From Nibribacter ruber (GTDB lineage: Bacteria; Bacteroidota; Bacteroidia; Cytophagales; Hymenobacteraceae): a DNA stretch of 64,000 nt. The stretch lies in contig NZ_CP047897.1 in the NCBI RefSeq assembly GCF_009913235.1, positions 2,727,001 through 2,791,000 of the forward strand. The letters run 5' to 3'. Both the position numbers and the translations under genes were made by a program. This document shows positions 52,034 to 59,509 of this stretch, piece by piece. The notes under the pieces were generated by a model. It had not been told where the DNA came from. It did not search any database and worked only from the letters and a program-made list of their open reading frames with translations. How positions within the stretch are numbered: the first letter of the stretch is position 1; every line of letters begins with the position of its first letter.

Positions 52034-52891
52034 CTAGCCGTTGATCATCTCGCCGCCGTTGACGTGAATGGTCTGCCCGGTAATGTATGAACCGTCTTCT
52101 GAGGCCAGAAAAACATAGGCCGGCGCCACCTCAGAAGGCTGGCCTAATCTGCCCATAGGCTGGTCTTTCCCAAAATCGCCCACTTCTTCCAGCGTGGCGG
52201 GGATAAGCGGCGTCCAGATAGGGCCGGGGGCCACCGCGTTCACCCTGATGCCCTCCTTGGCCAGGTTCTGCGACAAGGACCGGGTAAACGTGGTGATGGC
52301 GCCTTTGGTGGCCGAATAATCCATAAGATGGTCAGAGCCGCGGTAGGAGGTAATGGACGTGGTATTGACAATGCAGTCTCCTTTCTGCAGATGGTCCAAC
52401 GCGGCCTGCGTCACGTAGAAGAAGGAGAAGATGTTGGTCTTGAAAGTATTCTCCAATTGCTGGGCCGTGATTTCACGCAACTCTTCCTTTTCATGCTGTT
52501 CGGCGGCGTTGTTGACCAGAATGTTCAGCCCGCCCAGTTCTTTCACGGCGCGCTGCACCGCCTCTTTGCAGAATTTCTCATCGCGCAGGTCACCTTTGAT
52601 GAGCACACAGGTACGGCCTTCCTTCTCCACCATTTTCTGCGTGTCTTTGGCGTCCTGGGTCTCGTCTAGGTAGACAATGGCCACGTCGGCACCTTCGCGG
52701 GCGAAGTGCACGGCCACGGCCCGGCCAATGCCGCTGTCGCCGCCGGTAATAAGGGCTTTCCTGCCTTTGAGTTTGTCGCTGCCTTTGTAGTTGTCTCTGA
52801 TCACAATGGGCTCTGGCGTCATTTTGTGCTCCAGGCCGGGCTGCTTAGGTTGGTGCTGGTCTGGCACCTTCTTAGGATTCTTGTCTGCCAT
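52034..52891 (-). CDS. SDR family oxidoreductase (stress-type)
   Basis: A 285-residue short-chain dehydrogenase. The first 38 residues (DKNPKKVPDQHQPKQPGLEHKMTPEP) are a polar extension typical of the YhdF/YhxC/YghA subgroup. The cofactor site is ALITGGDSGIGRAVAVHFAREGADVAIVYLDE; NILVNNAAEQ follows; the catalytic Ser-Tyr-Lys is SITSYRG and YSATKGA. Substrate unknown; this subgroup is often induced by stress. Two small disordered proteins follow on the same strand. Confidence 0.93.
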   Translation of the reverse strand: MADKNPKKVPDQHQPKQPGLEHKMTPEPIVIRDNYKGSDKLKGRKALITGGDSGIGRAVAVHFAREGADVAIVYLDETQDAKDTQKMVEKEGRTCVLIKGDLRDEKFCKEAVQRAVKELGGLNILVNNAAEQHEKEELREITAQQLENTFKTNIFSFFYVTQAALDHLQKGDCIVNTTSITSYRGSDHLMDYSATKGAITTFTRSLSQNLAKEGIRVNAVAPGPIWTPLIPATLEEVGDFGKDQPMGRLGQPSEVAPAYVFLASEDGSYITGQTIHVNGGEMING

Positions 52892-53015
52892 GGTTTTCTG
52901 GTTGATTGTTGGTTGCTAAATATTTTCCCCATCCATCACAAAAGCACCTTTGAAAACGTACCTCTTGGTAGAGGAATGGAATAAGGAAATACGGATACCA
53001 GGAGAAGAAGGCAGG

Positions 53016-53053
53016 CGTTTTTAGGCTATTTTCCAGAAAACAGACCAAAAACG
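53016..53053. repeat. 38-bp intergenic palindrome, copy 28 (divergent site)
   Basis: Between the divergent SDR and pterin dehydratase genes. Confidence 0.9.
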
Positions 53054-53121
53054 AGGGCACCTTATACAAGCAAGGCACGCTCTTTGTACATTGCTTGCGG
53101 AGTACCTAAAACAACCAGAGA

Positions 53122-53364
53122 ATGTGGCAAGAAGAAGACAATAGCTTGAAAAAGAGCTTCACGTTCAAAGACTTCAAAGAAGCCTTCGTGTTTATGAGCG
53201 AGGTGGCAGAAGCCGCCGAACACCTCAACCACCACCCGTGGTGGAGCAACGTGTACAACAAGGTAAACATAGAACTCACCACCCATGACGCGGGCAACAC
53301 CGTCACGGAAAGAGACTGGGAACTGGCCAAGCAGATTGACGCCATCGCCAAGACCCTGCAGTAA
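53122..53364 (+). CDS. 4a-hydroxytetrahydrobiopterin dehydratase (pterin carbinolamine dehydratase)
   Basis: An 80-residue enzyme of the PCD/DCoH family, which recycles the pterin cofactor after aromatic amino acid hydroxylation. Key motif HLNHHPWWSNVYNKVNIEL near residue 34 with the catalytic His residues, then THDAG and VTERDWELAKQID. It is complete though short (E. coli-type PCDs are about 100 residues). No hydroxylase gene is near. Confidence 0.93.
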   Translation: MWQEEDNSLKKSFTFKDFKEAFVFMSEVAEAAEHLNHHPWWSNVYNKVNIELTTHDAGNTVTERDWELAKQIDAIAKTLQ

Positions 53365-53370
53365 GTTTTT

Positions 53371-53409
53371 CGTTTTTGGCCTGTTTTGGGTAAAAACAGG
53401 CCAAAAACG
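53371..53409. repeat. 38-bp intergenic palindrome, copy 29
   Basis: 6 nt past the pterin dehydratase stop; one base longer at the centre. Confidence 0.9.
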
Positions 53410-53627
53410 AAGGATTGGTTAAGAGTTAAGATTGGCAGAAGATAAACAGACAGGGTTTGATTTGGCCTTGCCAGGCTAGCCTTTACTACTCTAGGTCCCT
53501 CCTAAAACAGGAGACAAGCTTTTTCCGCTGAGTTCATTCTAAGGCTTTCTCGGATTTTACTCCATTTAACCACCACTATCAGCGCTTCTTCTGAGCAACA
53601 GCAACCAACGTTTTATCTACGCTCTTC

Positions 53628-53748
53628 TGGATTTGTAATCCGGAAGTACCGAGAGGGGGGATTTGTAATCCCCAACGCATTGAAGATAACTATCTCCTGG
53701 CAGGCGGATTGCAATCCGCTTTTCAATAATTCGGGATTGCAAATCCCG
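53628..53748. repeat. Cluster of four GGATT(T/G)(G/C)...AATCC palindromes
   Basis: Four short palindromes: GGATTTGTAATCC (53629-53641), GGGGATTTGTAATCCCC (53657-53673), GCGGATTGCAATCCGC (53704-53719) and CGGGATTGCAAATCCCG (53732-53748). The outer pairs differ but each stays complementary. Confidence 0.78.
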
Positions 53749-53789
53749 AATAGCGGGAACCTTCCAAATAGGCAAAATAAGTTTTCCCT

Positions 53790-53819
53790 GCAGAGACAAT
53801 GGCACAGCTTTGTCTCTAC
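53790..53819. repeat. GTAGAGACAA...TTGTCTC-type palindrome, copy 3
   Basis: GCAGAGACAATGGCAC then AGCTTTGTCTCTAC; matches 28232-28260 and, inverted, 40363-40390. Confidence 0.7.
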
Positions 53820-53900
53820 ATTGCTGGACTAGGAATACGTGATAAAAAGGGCTGCCAACTCTAGCCAACGACGGCAATTTCTTGCACATTTCCCTTGTAG

Positions 53901-54064
53901 CGTCGTTCCGCGGAAAGGCGTGCTTCTACGCAGCAGGGCATCCTCAATCCATCCAAACATCGTCCTTGACACCAATTAAAACGTCTTTGGCCTTGGATGG
54001 AAGCTGCTACTGATGGAAGCGTTTCTGTTTCATGGGCCCACGTCGTTCCGCAGTAAGACGCTTC
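53901..54064. repeat. Two CGTCGTTCCGC direct repeats
   Basis: CGTCGTTCCGCGGAAAGGCG at 53901-53920 and CGTCGTTCCGCAGTAAGACG at 54041-54060, each followed by a CTTC block (TGCTTC, CTTC). The second forms an imperfect hairpin. Confidence 0.6.
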
Positions 54065-54139
54065 ATTTCCGGCAGAAGCACATTAGAAGAAGGGCGTGCG
54101 GCTTTTGGCTCAGAACTTAAGACTCAGGACTAAATTTTC

Positions 54140-54147
54140 TATCTTTG
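54140..54147 (+). promoter_or_regulatory. TAnnTTTG promoter of rsmI, close to the start codon
   Basis: TATCTTTG ends 4 nt before the rsmI ATG, so transcription should begin at or near the start codon and the mRNA may be leaderless. Confidence 0.5.
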
Positions 54148-54151
54148 GGAT

Positions 54152-54847
54152 ATGGCCCAGCCCCAGGAAGAAACCGTTTTATATTTAGTGCCCACGCCCA
54201 TCGGCAATTTGGAGGATATCACCTTGCGCGCCATTAGAGTGCTCAAAGAGGTAGACGTCATCTTAGCCGAGGACACCCGCACCAGCGGCAAGCTGCTCAA
54301 CCATTTGGGCATTGAGAAGCGCATGCACAGCCACCACCTGCACAATGAGCACAAAGCCGTAGCGCACCTGGTGGAACGCCTTAAGAAAGGCGAAAAAATG
54401 GCTCTCATTTCAGATGCGGGCACGCCTGGCATCTCAGACCCTGGCTTTTTGCTGGTGCGCGCCTGCGTGCAGGAAGGCATCAAGCTGGAATGCCTGCCCG
54501 GGGCCACCGCCTTTGTGCCGGCCCTGGTCAAATCTGGTTTCAGCACAGACAGGTTTACGTTTGAAGGGTTTCTGCCCGTGAAGAAAGGCCGCCAGACGCG
54601 TCTGCAGAGCCTGGCCCAGGAAGAGCGCACCATGATTTTCTATGAATCGCCGCACCGGGTGGTCAAGACCCTGGAGCAGTTCAAAGAAGTGTTCGGGCCA
54701 GAACGCCAGGCATCGGTGTCCAGGGAAATCTCTAAGATGTTTGAAGAAACGTTGAACGGCACGCTGGCCGAACTGGTAGAAATCTTCGCCACCAAGGCCA
54801 TCAAAGGCGAGTTTGTAGTGGTGGTGGACGGTTTTAGCAAGAAATAA
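54152..54847 (+). CDS. rsmI: 16S rRNA (cytidine-1402 2'-O)-methyltransferase
   Basis: A 231-residue tetrapyrrole-methylase-fold enzyme that methylates C1402 in the decoding centre. Family blocks are LVPTPIGNLEDITLRAI at residues 9-25, LAEDTRTSGKLLNHLGI, ISDAGTPGISDPGFLLV and CLPGATAFVPALVKSGF. It lies 6 nt before the DUF4105 gene on the same strand. The short C-terminus lacks the extra domain found in some RsmI. Confidence 0.97.
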   Translation: MAQPQEETVLYLVPTPIGNLEDITLRAIRVLKEVDVILAEDTRTSGKLLNHLGIEKRMHSHHLHNEHKAVAHLVERLKKGEKMALISDAGTPGISDPGFLLVRACVQEGIKLECLPGATAFVPALVKSGFSTDRFTFEGFLPVKKGRQTRLQSLAQEERTMIFYESPHRVVKTLEQFKEVFGPERQASVSREISKMFEETLNGTLAELVEIFATKAIKGEFVVVVDGFSKK

Positions 54848-54853
54848 CCTTAG

Positions 54854-56050
54854 ATGATGCCTCGTATTTCTACTTCGCTTAAAAAACTGGTCTTGTTGTG
54901 CCTGTTGCTGGCATATGGAGCTTCTAGCCAGGCCTGGCCGCTGTCTAACCAGGCGCAAATCAGCCTGATCACCGTCTCGCCGGGCCAGGAACTCTACTCT
55001 ATGTATGGCCACAGCGCCATAAGGGTGCAAGACCCGGTCATGAACCTGGATTATGTGTTCAACTACGGCACGTTCAACTTCAACACGCCTAACTTTTATG
55101 TGAAGTTTGTGCGCGGCAAGCTCATGTACCAGCTGGCACCGGGCTACTTTGCAGACCTGAAAGCCCGAAACATAGAAGAAAACCGCTCCATTTATGAACA
55201 GGTCCTTCACCTGACGCCGGCGCAGAAGCAGCGCGTCATTGACTTTTTGGAGACCAACTATGAGCCCCAGAACCGCGAGTACCTCTATGATTTCCTGAAG
55301 GACAACTGCGCCACCCGTATTAGAGACGTATTCAAGAAGACCTTAGGCGATTCTCTGCAATACCCGGCAGACATACCGGGTACACCCAGCACCTACCGGC
55401 GCATGGTGGGCATTTACCAGGCACCGCACCCGTGGGTAGACCTGGGCGTGGACCTGGCCATGGGATTGCCGTCAGATGAAAAGACCGGCGTCTGGGAAGC
55501 CATGTTTTTGCCAGATTATTTGTTGGCCAGCTTCGCGAAGGCGCAATTGCAAACCCCAACGGGACCTACTGCCTTTGCCGGACCAGTCATTAAGCATTTT
55601 GAAGCGTCTGCGGTCCCCGCTGCGCAGGGTTTCTTCACGCCCATGGTCGCGTTCTGGATGCTGTTTGTAGTAGTGGCCTTGGTCACGCTTCTGCAGTTTA
55701 GAAGCAAGAAAGCTAGTCATACCCTGGATGTAGTTCTTTTCTCCTTGACCGGTTTCCTGGGCGTATTTCTGCTGTTTCTGTGGTTGGGCACTGATCATCA
55801 GTCCTTTGCCACTAACCTGAATCTGCTCTGGGCGTTTCCGGTGCACTTGGTAGCGGGCCTACTGTTGCTTAAAAAGAACCCGCCGCGTTGGCTCAAGCCT
55901 TATTTTCTGGTGACGGGCCTTGTCTTGGTAGTACTGGCCATCGCCTGGAAGTTTTTACCCCAGGAGTATCATCCATCCTTGTTGCCGCTCGTATTGACTT
56001 TAGCGCTCAGGGCCTTTTATATCTGGCGGGCCCAGCCGGCGCATCGGTAA
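54854..56050 (+). CDS. DUF4105 membrane protein
   Basis: A 398-residue protein. After a signal peptide (cut near SSQA) comes a periplasmic domain of about 240 residues of the DUF4105 family: ISLITVSPGQELYSMYGHSAIRV with the conserved GH, VFNYGTFNF, and FLKDNCATRIRDV with the conserved Asn-Cys. Four membrane helices form the C-terminus (about residues 258-390). The GH/NC pair suggests a papain-like or NlpC-like hydrolase, which has been proposed for the family but is inference here. Confidence 0.9.
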   Translation: MMPRISTSLKKLVLLCLLLAYGASSQAWPLSNQAQISLITVSPGQELYSMYGHSAIRVQDPVMNLDYVFNYGTFNFNTPNFYVKFVRGKLMYQLAPGYFADLKARNIEENRSIYEQVLHLTPAQKQRVIDFLETNYEPQNREYLYDFLKDNCATRIRDVFKKTLGDSLQYPADIPGTPSTYRRMVGIYQAPHPWVDLGVDLAMGLPSDEKTGVWEAMFLPDYLLASFAKAQLQTPTGPTAFAGPVIKHFEASAVPAAQGFFTPMVAFWMLFVVVALVTLLQFRSKKASHTLDVVLFSLTGFLGVFLLFLWLGTDHQSFATNLNLLWAFPVHLVAGLLLLKKNPPRWLKPYFLVTGLVLVVLAIAWKFLPQEYHPSLLPLVLTLALRAFYIWRAQPAHR

Positions 56051-56078
56051 TTTTTCAAAGAGTAACCCAATTCCTTCC

Positions 56079-56879
56079 ATGGCAGATGTATCATCCCTCA
56101 GAGACCAGGTGACCGCGCTCACCGCCCAGGTAAGAACGTTTATACAGGCAGAGGCGGCGCAGTTTGACATGTCCAAGATGGAACGGAAGGGATTCAACGA
56201 CCTGGTTTCTTACGTAGACAAGCAAGCCGAGCAACAGTTGGTGGAAGGCCTGCAAAAGCTGTTGCCTGAGGCCGGCTTCATTACCGAAGAAGGCACCAGC
56301 TCCGTTCAGAAAGACGAATACAACTGGATCATTGACCCGCTGGACGGCACCACTAACTTCATCCACGGCCTGCCGGTGTATTCCATCAGCGTGGCTTTGC
56401 TGCAGAGAGAGGAACTGGTGTTGGGCGTGGTGCATGAACTCAACCAGGACGAGTGTTTTCACGCCGTGAAGGGTGGCGGCGCCTTCTGTAACCAAGAGCG
56501 CATCTCTGTGTCTCAAGTAGGTTCGCTGGCAGATGCTTTGATTGCCACCGGCTTCCCGTACCATGACTTTAACAAGATGCAGAACTACCTGCAGGTGCTG
56601 GGCAGATTCATGCAAAACAGCCACGGCGTCCGCCGACTGGGTTCTGCCGCCGTAGACTTAGCCTACGTGGCCGCCGGCCGCTTTGAAGGCTTTTTTGAAT
56701 TCAACCTCAACCCTTGGGACGTAGCCGGCGGTGCTTTGATTGTACAAGAAGCCGGAGGCATAGTCACCGATTTTAAAGGCGAGAATGGCTATCTGTTCGG
56801 GCGGCAGATTTGTGCCAGCAACGGCCAGGCCATTCAGCAGGAGATGCTGACCTTGACGGAGCCTATCTGGAAAGAGTAA
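56079..56879 (+). CDS. suhB: Inositol-phosphate phosphatase family protein
   Basis: A 266-residue Mg-dependent phosphatase of the IMPase/SuhB family. Metal motif IDPLDGTTNFIHGLPVYSISV near residue 86, the upstream EEGTS site near 73, and the C-terminal WDVAGGALIVQEAGGIVTDF near 216 are present. Likely substrate myo-inositol 1-phosphate or a similar sugar phosphate; SuhB-type proteins also act in rRNA antitermination in E. coli. 28 nt after the DUF4105 gene. Confidence 0.93.
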   Translation: MADVSSLRDQVTALTAQVRTFIQAEAAQFDMSKMERKGFNDLVSYVDKQAEQQLVEGLQKLLPEAGFITEEGTSSVQKDEYNWIIDPLDGTTNFIHGLPVYSISVALLQREELVLGVVHELNQDECFHAVKGGGAFCNQERISVSQVGSLADALIATGFPYHDFNKMQNYLQVLGRFMQNSHGVRRLGSAAVDLAYVAAGRFEGFFEFNLNPWDVAGGALIVQEAGGIVTDFKGENGYLFGRQICASNGQAIQQEMLTLTEPIWKE

Positions 56880-56923
56880 TTTCAGTTAATAGCAAGCAGT
56901 GATCAGTAAACAGGTGGTTCTTT

Positions 56924-56961
56924 CGTTTTTGGCCTGTTTTCTGGAAAACAGGCCAAAAACG
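56924..56961. repeat. 38-bp intergenic palindrome, copy 30 (consensus copy)
   Basis: Matches the consensus in both arms without a mismatch. 45 nt past the inositol phosphatase stop. Confidence 0.95.
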
Positions 56962-57088
56962 GCTTTATGGAAATAGCTGCAGTATCCTTTAACATACCCA
57001 TAATTCCATTCATCGCTTAAACTATTTGTACCTTTTTGGGCGTTACTTCTGGTAGAGAGGCCGTTGGGCTGTTTTAATCTGTAGGGCT

Positions 57089-57274
57089 ATGATTCAGGAA
57101 ATCATCATTTTCATTGTGTTTGCGCTGGCGGCAGTCTACGTGCTGCGCATTGGCTACAAGAGCTTTTTCTCTAAAGAGGTGGGGTGTGCCAAGGGTTGCG
57201 GCGGCTGTTCTTCCATTGACTTGAACAAGATCCAAAAGGAGATAGAGGCCAAACAGAGCAAAGCGCTTCGTTAG
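57089..57274 (+). CDS. FeoB-associated Cys-rich membrane protein
   Basis: A 61-residue protein: one N-terminal membrane helix (EIIIFIVFALAAVYVLRIGY) followed by CAKGCGGCSSID, the Cys-rich motif of the FeoB-associated small protein family. These proteins usually sit beside feoAB and are thought to help ferrous iron uptake. No feoB is in the window, so this one stands alone. Confidence 0.88.
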   Translation: MIQEIIIFIVFALAAVYVLRIGYKSFFSKEVGCAKGCGGCSSIDLNKIQKEIEAKQSKALR

Positions 57275-57296
57275 TTTTTATCTACTTCCATCATTG

Positions 57297-57327
57297 AAAA
57301 GCCCCTCCTGCAGAGCGGCTTTTTTTT
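57297..57327 (+). terminator. Terminator of the Cys-rich protein gene
   Basis: AAAAGCC/GGCTTTT stem followed by a T-run, 23 nt past the stop. Confidence 0.82.
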
Positions 57328-57342
57328 ATGCCCGGGCCTAAC

Positions 57343-57380
57343 CGTTTTTGGCTTAAAATCCAGAAAACAGGCCAAAAACG
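57343..57380. repeat. 38-bp intergenic palindrome, copy 31
   Basis: Directly after the intrinsic terminator, 69 nt past the Cys-rich protein stop. Confidence 0.88.
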
Positions 57381-57517
57381 ATAATCGATCCTCTTTATAA
57401 CTCCTTGATTTGCAAGTGCTATATTCTGATTATTGAATATACCTGTAAACCATTTGCGGTGTTTACGTATAGCCGAGAACCAACCACTGAAACGAAATCA
57501 TCTAAAAATACTTGGTT

Positions 57518-57856
57518 ATGCAAGACAAGGAAGAAGAAAGAAGCCTCATCAACGTAGAGGCCAGATTAAACAAAGACGGATTTACCACAGACTTTAAAGT
57601 GGGCGAGGACAACCGTCTCTGGACCCTGGACGGGAAAAAGAGCTACGCCGTAGAAGACGTGAAGATTGTAGACTTCTACCGCTTTGAGGGCGAAACCAAC
57701 CCAGACGACATGTCCATCTTGTACGCTTTAGAGTGCACGGACGGGACCAGAGGCACCATCTCAAACTCTTACGGCACGTATGCAGACCAAGGCATTGACG
57801 CCTTCTTAAAGCAGATTGAAGACATGGGCAAGAACCTGGACAAGAATTCCAAATAG
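57518..57856 (+). CDS. Conserved hypothetical protein (112 aa)
   Basis: Start at the ATG at 57518 (MQDKEEERSLINVEARLNKDGF). A soluble acidic protein; TTDFKVGEDNRLWTLDGKKSYAVEDVKIVDFYRFEGETNPDDMSILYALEC looks like a strand-rich core, and the C-terminus is helical (DAFLKQIEDMGKNLDKN). I remember proteins of this kind as common, unnamed genes in Bacteroidota, with no known function. Confidence 0.72.
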   Translation: MQDKEEERSLINVEARLNKDGFTTDFKVGEDNRLWTLDGKKSYAVEDVKIVDFYRFEGETNPDDMSILYALECTDGTRGTISNSYGTYADQGIDAFLKQIEDMGKNLDKNSK

Positions 57857-57880
57857 CCAGAGGCGCAATTTATTGGCTAA

Positions 57881-57920
57881 AGAAAAAGGGGAGGACGGTT
57901 AACCGTCATCCCCTTTTTCT
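57881..57920. terminator. Bidirectional terminator overlapping the MscS stop
   Basis: An almost perfect palindrome AGAAAAAGGGG.../...CCCCTTTTTCT. It contains the last codons of the MscS gene and lies 24 nt past the stop of the convergent gene, serving both. Confidence 0.88.
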
Positions 57921-58861
57921 TGGTCTTCTGCCGTGGTGGTCACCTTTAGTTTTGTATTGGAGCCGAGGTCTTCTTTCCCGTTCTTCATCTGGATGGACAG
58001 GTCGTGGCCGCCCTTCACACCGAAGTTGAGCGTAGTGATAGGGAACGGAATCTCAATCTTATGCTGGTCAAAGGCCTTCTTGATTTTGATGATGGCGTCA
58101 CTCTTGGCGTACACAAAATCTGTCTGTCGCTTGTAATGAATCCAGTAGCGCACCAAAAAGTCAATGCTGCTAGGCCCGAAGTCTGTGTACACCACCTCTA
58201 CTTCTTTGCCCTCAATCATGCCGTTAATGTCCACCATGGCCTCTTTCACCACTTCCTGCACACGCTCCAAGTCCTCGGCATACGCCACGCCCACCTTCAA
58301 GTCAATGCGCCTGATGCCGTAATGAGAGAAGTTAATCACAGAGGTCTCAAACACCTTGCGGTTGGGAATCTTCACCAGTTCACCCGTCTGGCGGCGCACG
58401 TCTACGGTACGCAGGTTAATGCGCTCAATGGTGCCAAAGTGCTCATTGGTCTCAATCACGTCCCCTACCACAAAAGGCTTTCTAATGGCAATGATCACCC
58501 CAGAGATGAAGTTGGCGGCAATGTCCTGAAAAGCGAAACCCAACGCCAAACCGATGATACCGGCACCCGCCAACAAAGTGGTGACGGTCTTGTCCAGCTT
58601 TAAGATACTGAGCGTAAAAAAGATGCCCAGCATGAGAATGGTCACGTAGACCGTTGTGCCTACCAGGTTGTTGAGCGAGCTGCTGTGCGTGAACCGGATG
58701 AGGAGCTTGTCTGAGGTCTTGCGCAGTATTCTGGCCGCAAAAAAAGTAAGCACCAGAACCAGAGTGGCAATGATCAAGTTGGGGAGCATGAGCACCAGGG
58801 CGCGCAGCCAGAGCTCAAGTTTGGTCCAGAGTAATTGAAACGCTTGGTTTATTTCGGTCAC
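57899..58861 (-). CDS. MscS-family mechanosensitive channel
   Basis: A 320-residue small-conductance channel releasing solutes on osmotic downshock. Three membrane helices; TM3 and the pore are in LAGAGIIGLALGFAFQDIAANFISGVIIAIRKPF (about residues 95-130). The beta domain follows (GTIERINLRTVDVRRQTGELVKIPNRKVFE), then the alpha/beta C-terminal domain ending in a charged tail with DDG. Length and order fit E. coli MscS (286 residues) with an added tail. Confidence 0.95.
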   Translation of the reverse strand: MTEINQAFQLLWTKLELWLRALVLMLPNLIIATLVLVLTFFAARILRKTSDKLLIRFTHSSSLNNLVGTTVYVTILMLGIFFTLSILKLDKTVTTLLAGAGIIGLALGFAFQDIAANFISGVIIAIRKPFVVGDVIETNEHFGTIERINLRTVDVRRQTGELVKIPNRKVFETSVINFSHYGIRRIDLKVGVAYAEDLERVQEVVKEAMVDINGMIEGKEVEVVYTDFGPSSIDFLVRYWIHYKRQTDFVYAKSDAIIKIKKAFDQHKIEIPFPITTLNFGVKGGHDLSIQMKNGKEDLGSNTKLKVTTTAEDQEKGDDG

Positions 58862-58984
58862 AGGTGATGGAGCGGTTGGTGAACAACAGGAAACTTACTC
58901 CCTTACGGCAAAAGCCCTTGGGTAAGTTGCTGGAAATATAGTGACTATCCCAAGCCTATCCCGCATTTGCCTCCATTTATCTTG

Positions 58985-59455
58985 CTAATCACCGGTAAAG
59001 AAGGTAACCGTAAGCGAAACCCGATGCTCGGCTATGCCTGGCATTTCTCTGCCGGCCACAGACTTACCGTACCCGTATAGCAGGGTTGCCCTGCCCATGG
59101 CCGTAAAACCCACCTCTGGCATGAGCCTGAAATCCAAACGGTCTTCGCGCAGGTACACAAGGGCATTCATTCTGGCAGCTAAAACCTGGAACGGATGGTA
59201 CTCTGCAAACCCCTTTAAGCCCAACGTGACTTCATGGTCCAGCACACCCAGTTCTATGCCTTCGCCAAAGCCATAGGAGGGCACCTGCCGGTTGCCGTAA
59301 TGTTGGCCGTGCAGAATGCCCAATTGCAGAAAATGGGTCTTGGCATAGGCGTAGCCTACCATTACCCCGCGCTCATATTCATTAGTAGCCTGCGCCCGGG
59401 CCAAGGCGGGTAAAAACAAAAACACAGGAAGAAAGAAAAGTAGTTTTAAAGACAT
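58985..59455 (-). CDS. Secreted small outer-membrane-barrel-like protein
   Basis: A 156-residue protein with a signal peptide (cut near ARAQ). The rest alternates strands (YERGVMVGYAYAKTHFLQLGILHG, EGIELGVLDHEVTLGLKGFAEYHPF, LVYLREDRLDFRLMPEVGF, HRVSLTVTFFTGD), like the 172-aa protein at 26499, and ends with an outer-membrane type strand. Family unknown. Confidence 0.68.
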   Translation of the reverse strand: MSLKLLFFLPVFLFLPALARAQATNEYERGVMVGYAYAKTHFLQLGILHGQHYGNRQVPSYGFGEGIELGVLDHEVTLGLKGFAEYHPFQVLAARMNALVYLREDRLDFRLMPEVGFTAMGRATLLYGYGKSVAGREMPGIAEHRVSLTVTFFTGD

Positions 59456-59509
59456 AGCCTGCTCCTTTAAAGAATGGAATCACGTCATAGCAGGAAAGTC
59501 TGGGAGAGG

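Larger units (their letters stand above)
53365..54151. other. Repeat-dense 790-bp spacer
   Basis: No gene. Holds palindrome copy 29, four GGATT(T/G)...AATCC palindromes, a GAGACAA palindrome, two CGTCGTTCCGC repeats and the rsmI promoter. Confidence 0.7.

Noticed and set aside
53628-53748. Possible CRISPR array
   Set aside because: Spacing is irregular, repeats are short palindromes and no cas genes are present.
54434-55210. 258-codon minus-strand frame
   Set aside because: Antisense to rsmI and the DUF4105 gene, both with strong family motifs; the translation has no recognisable domain.
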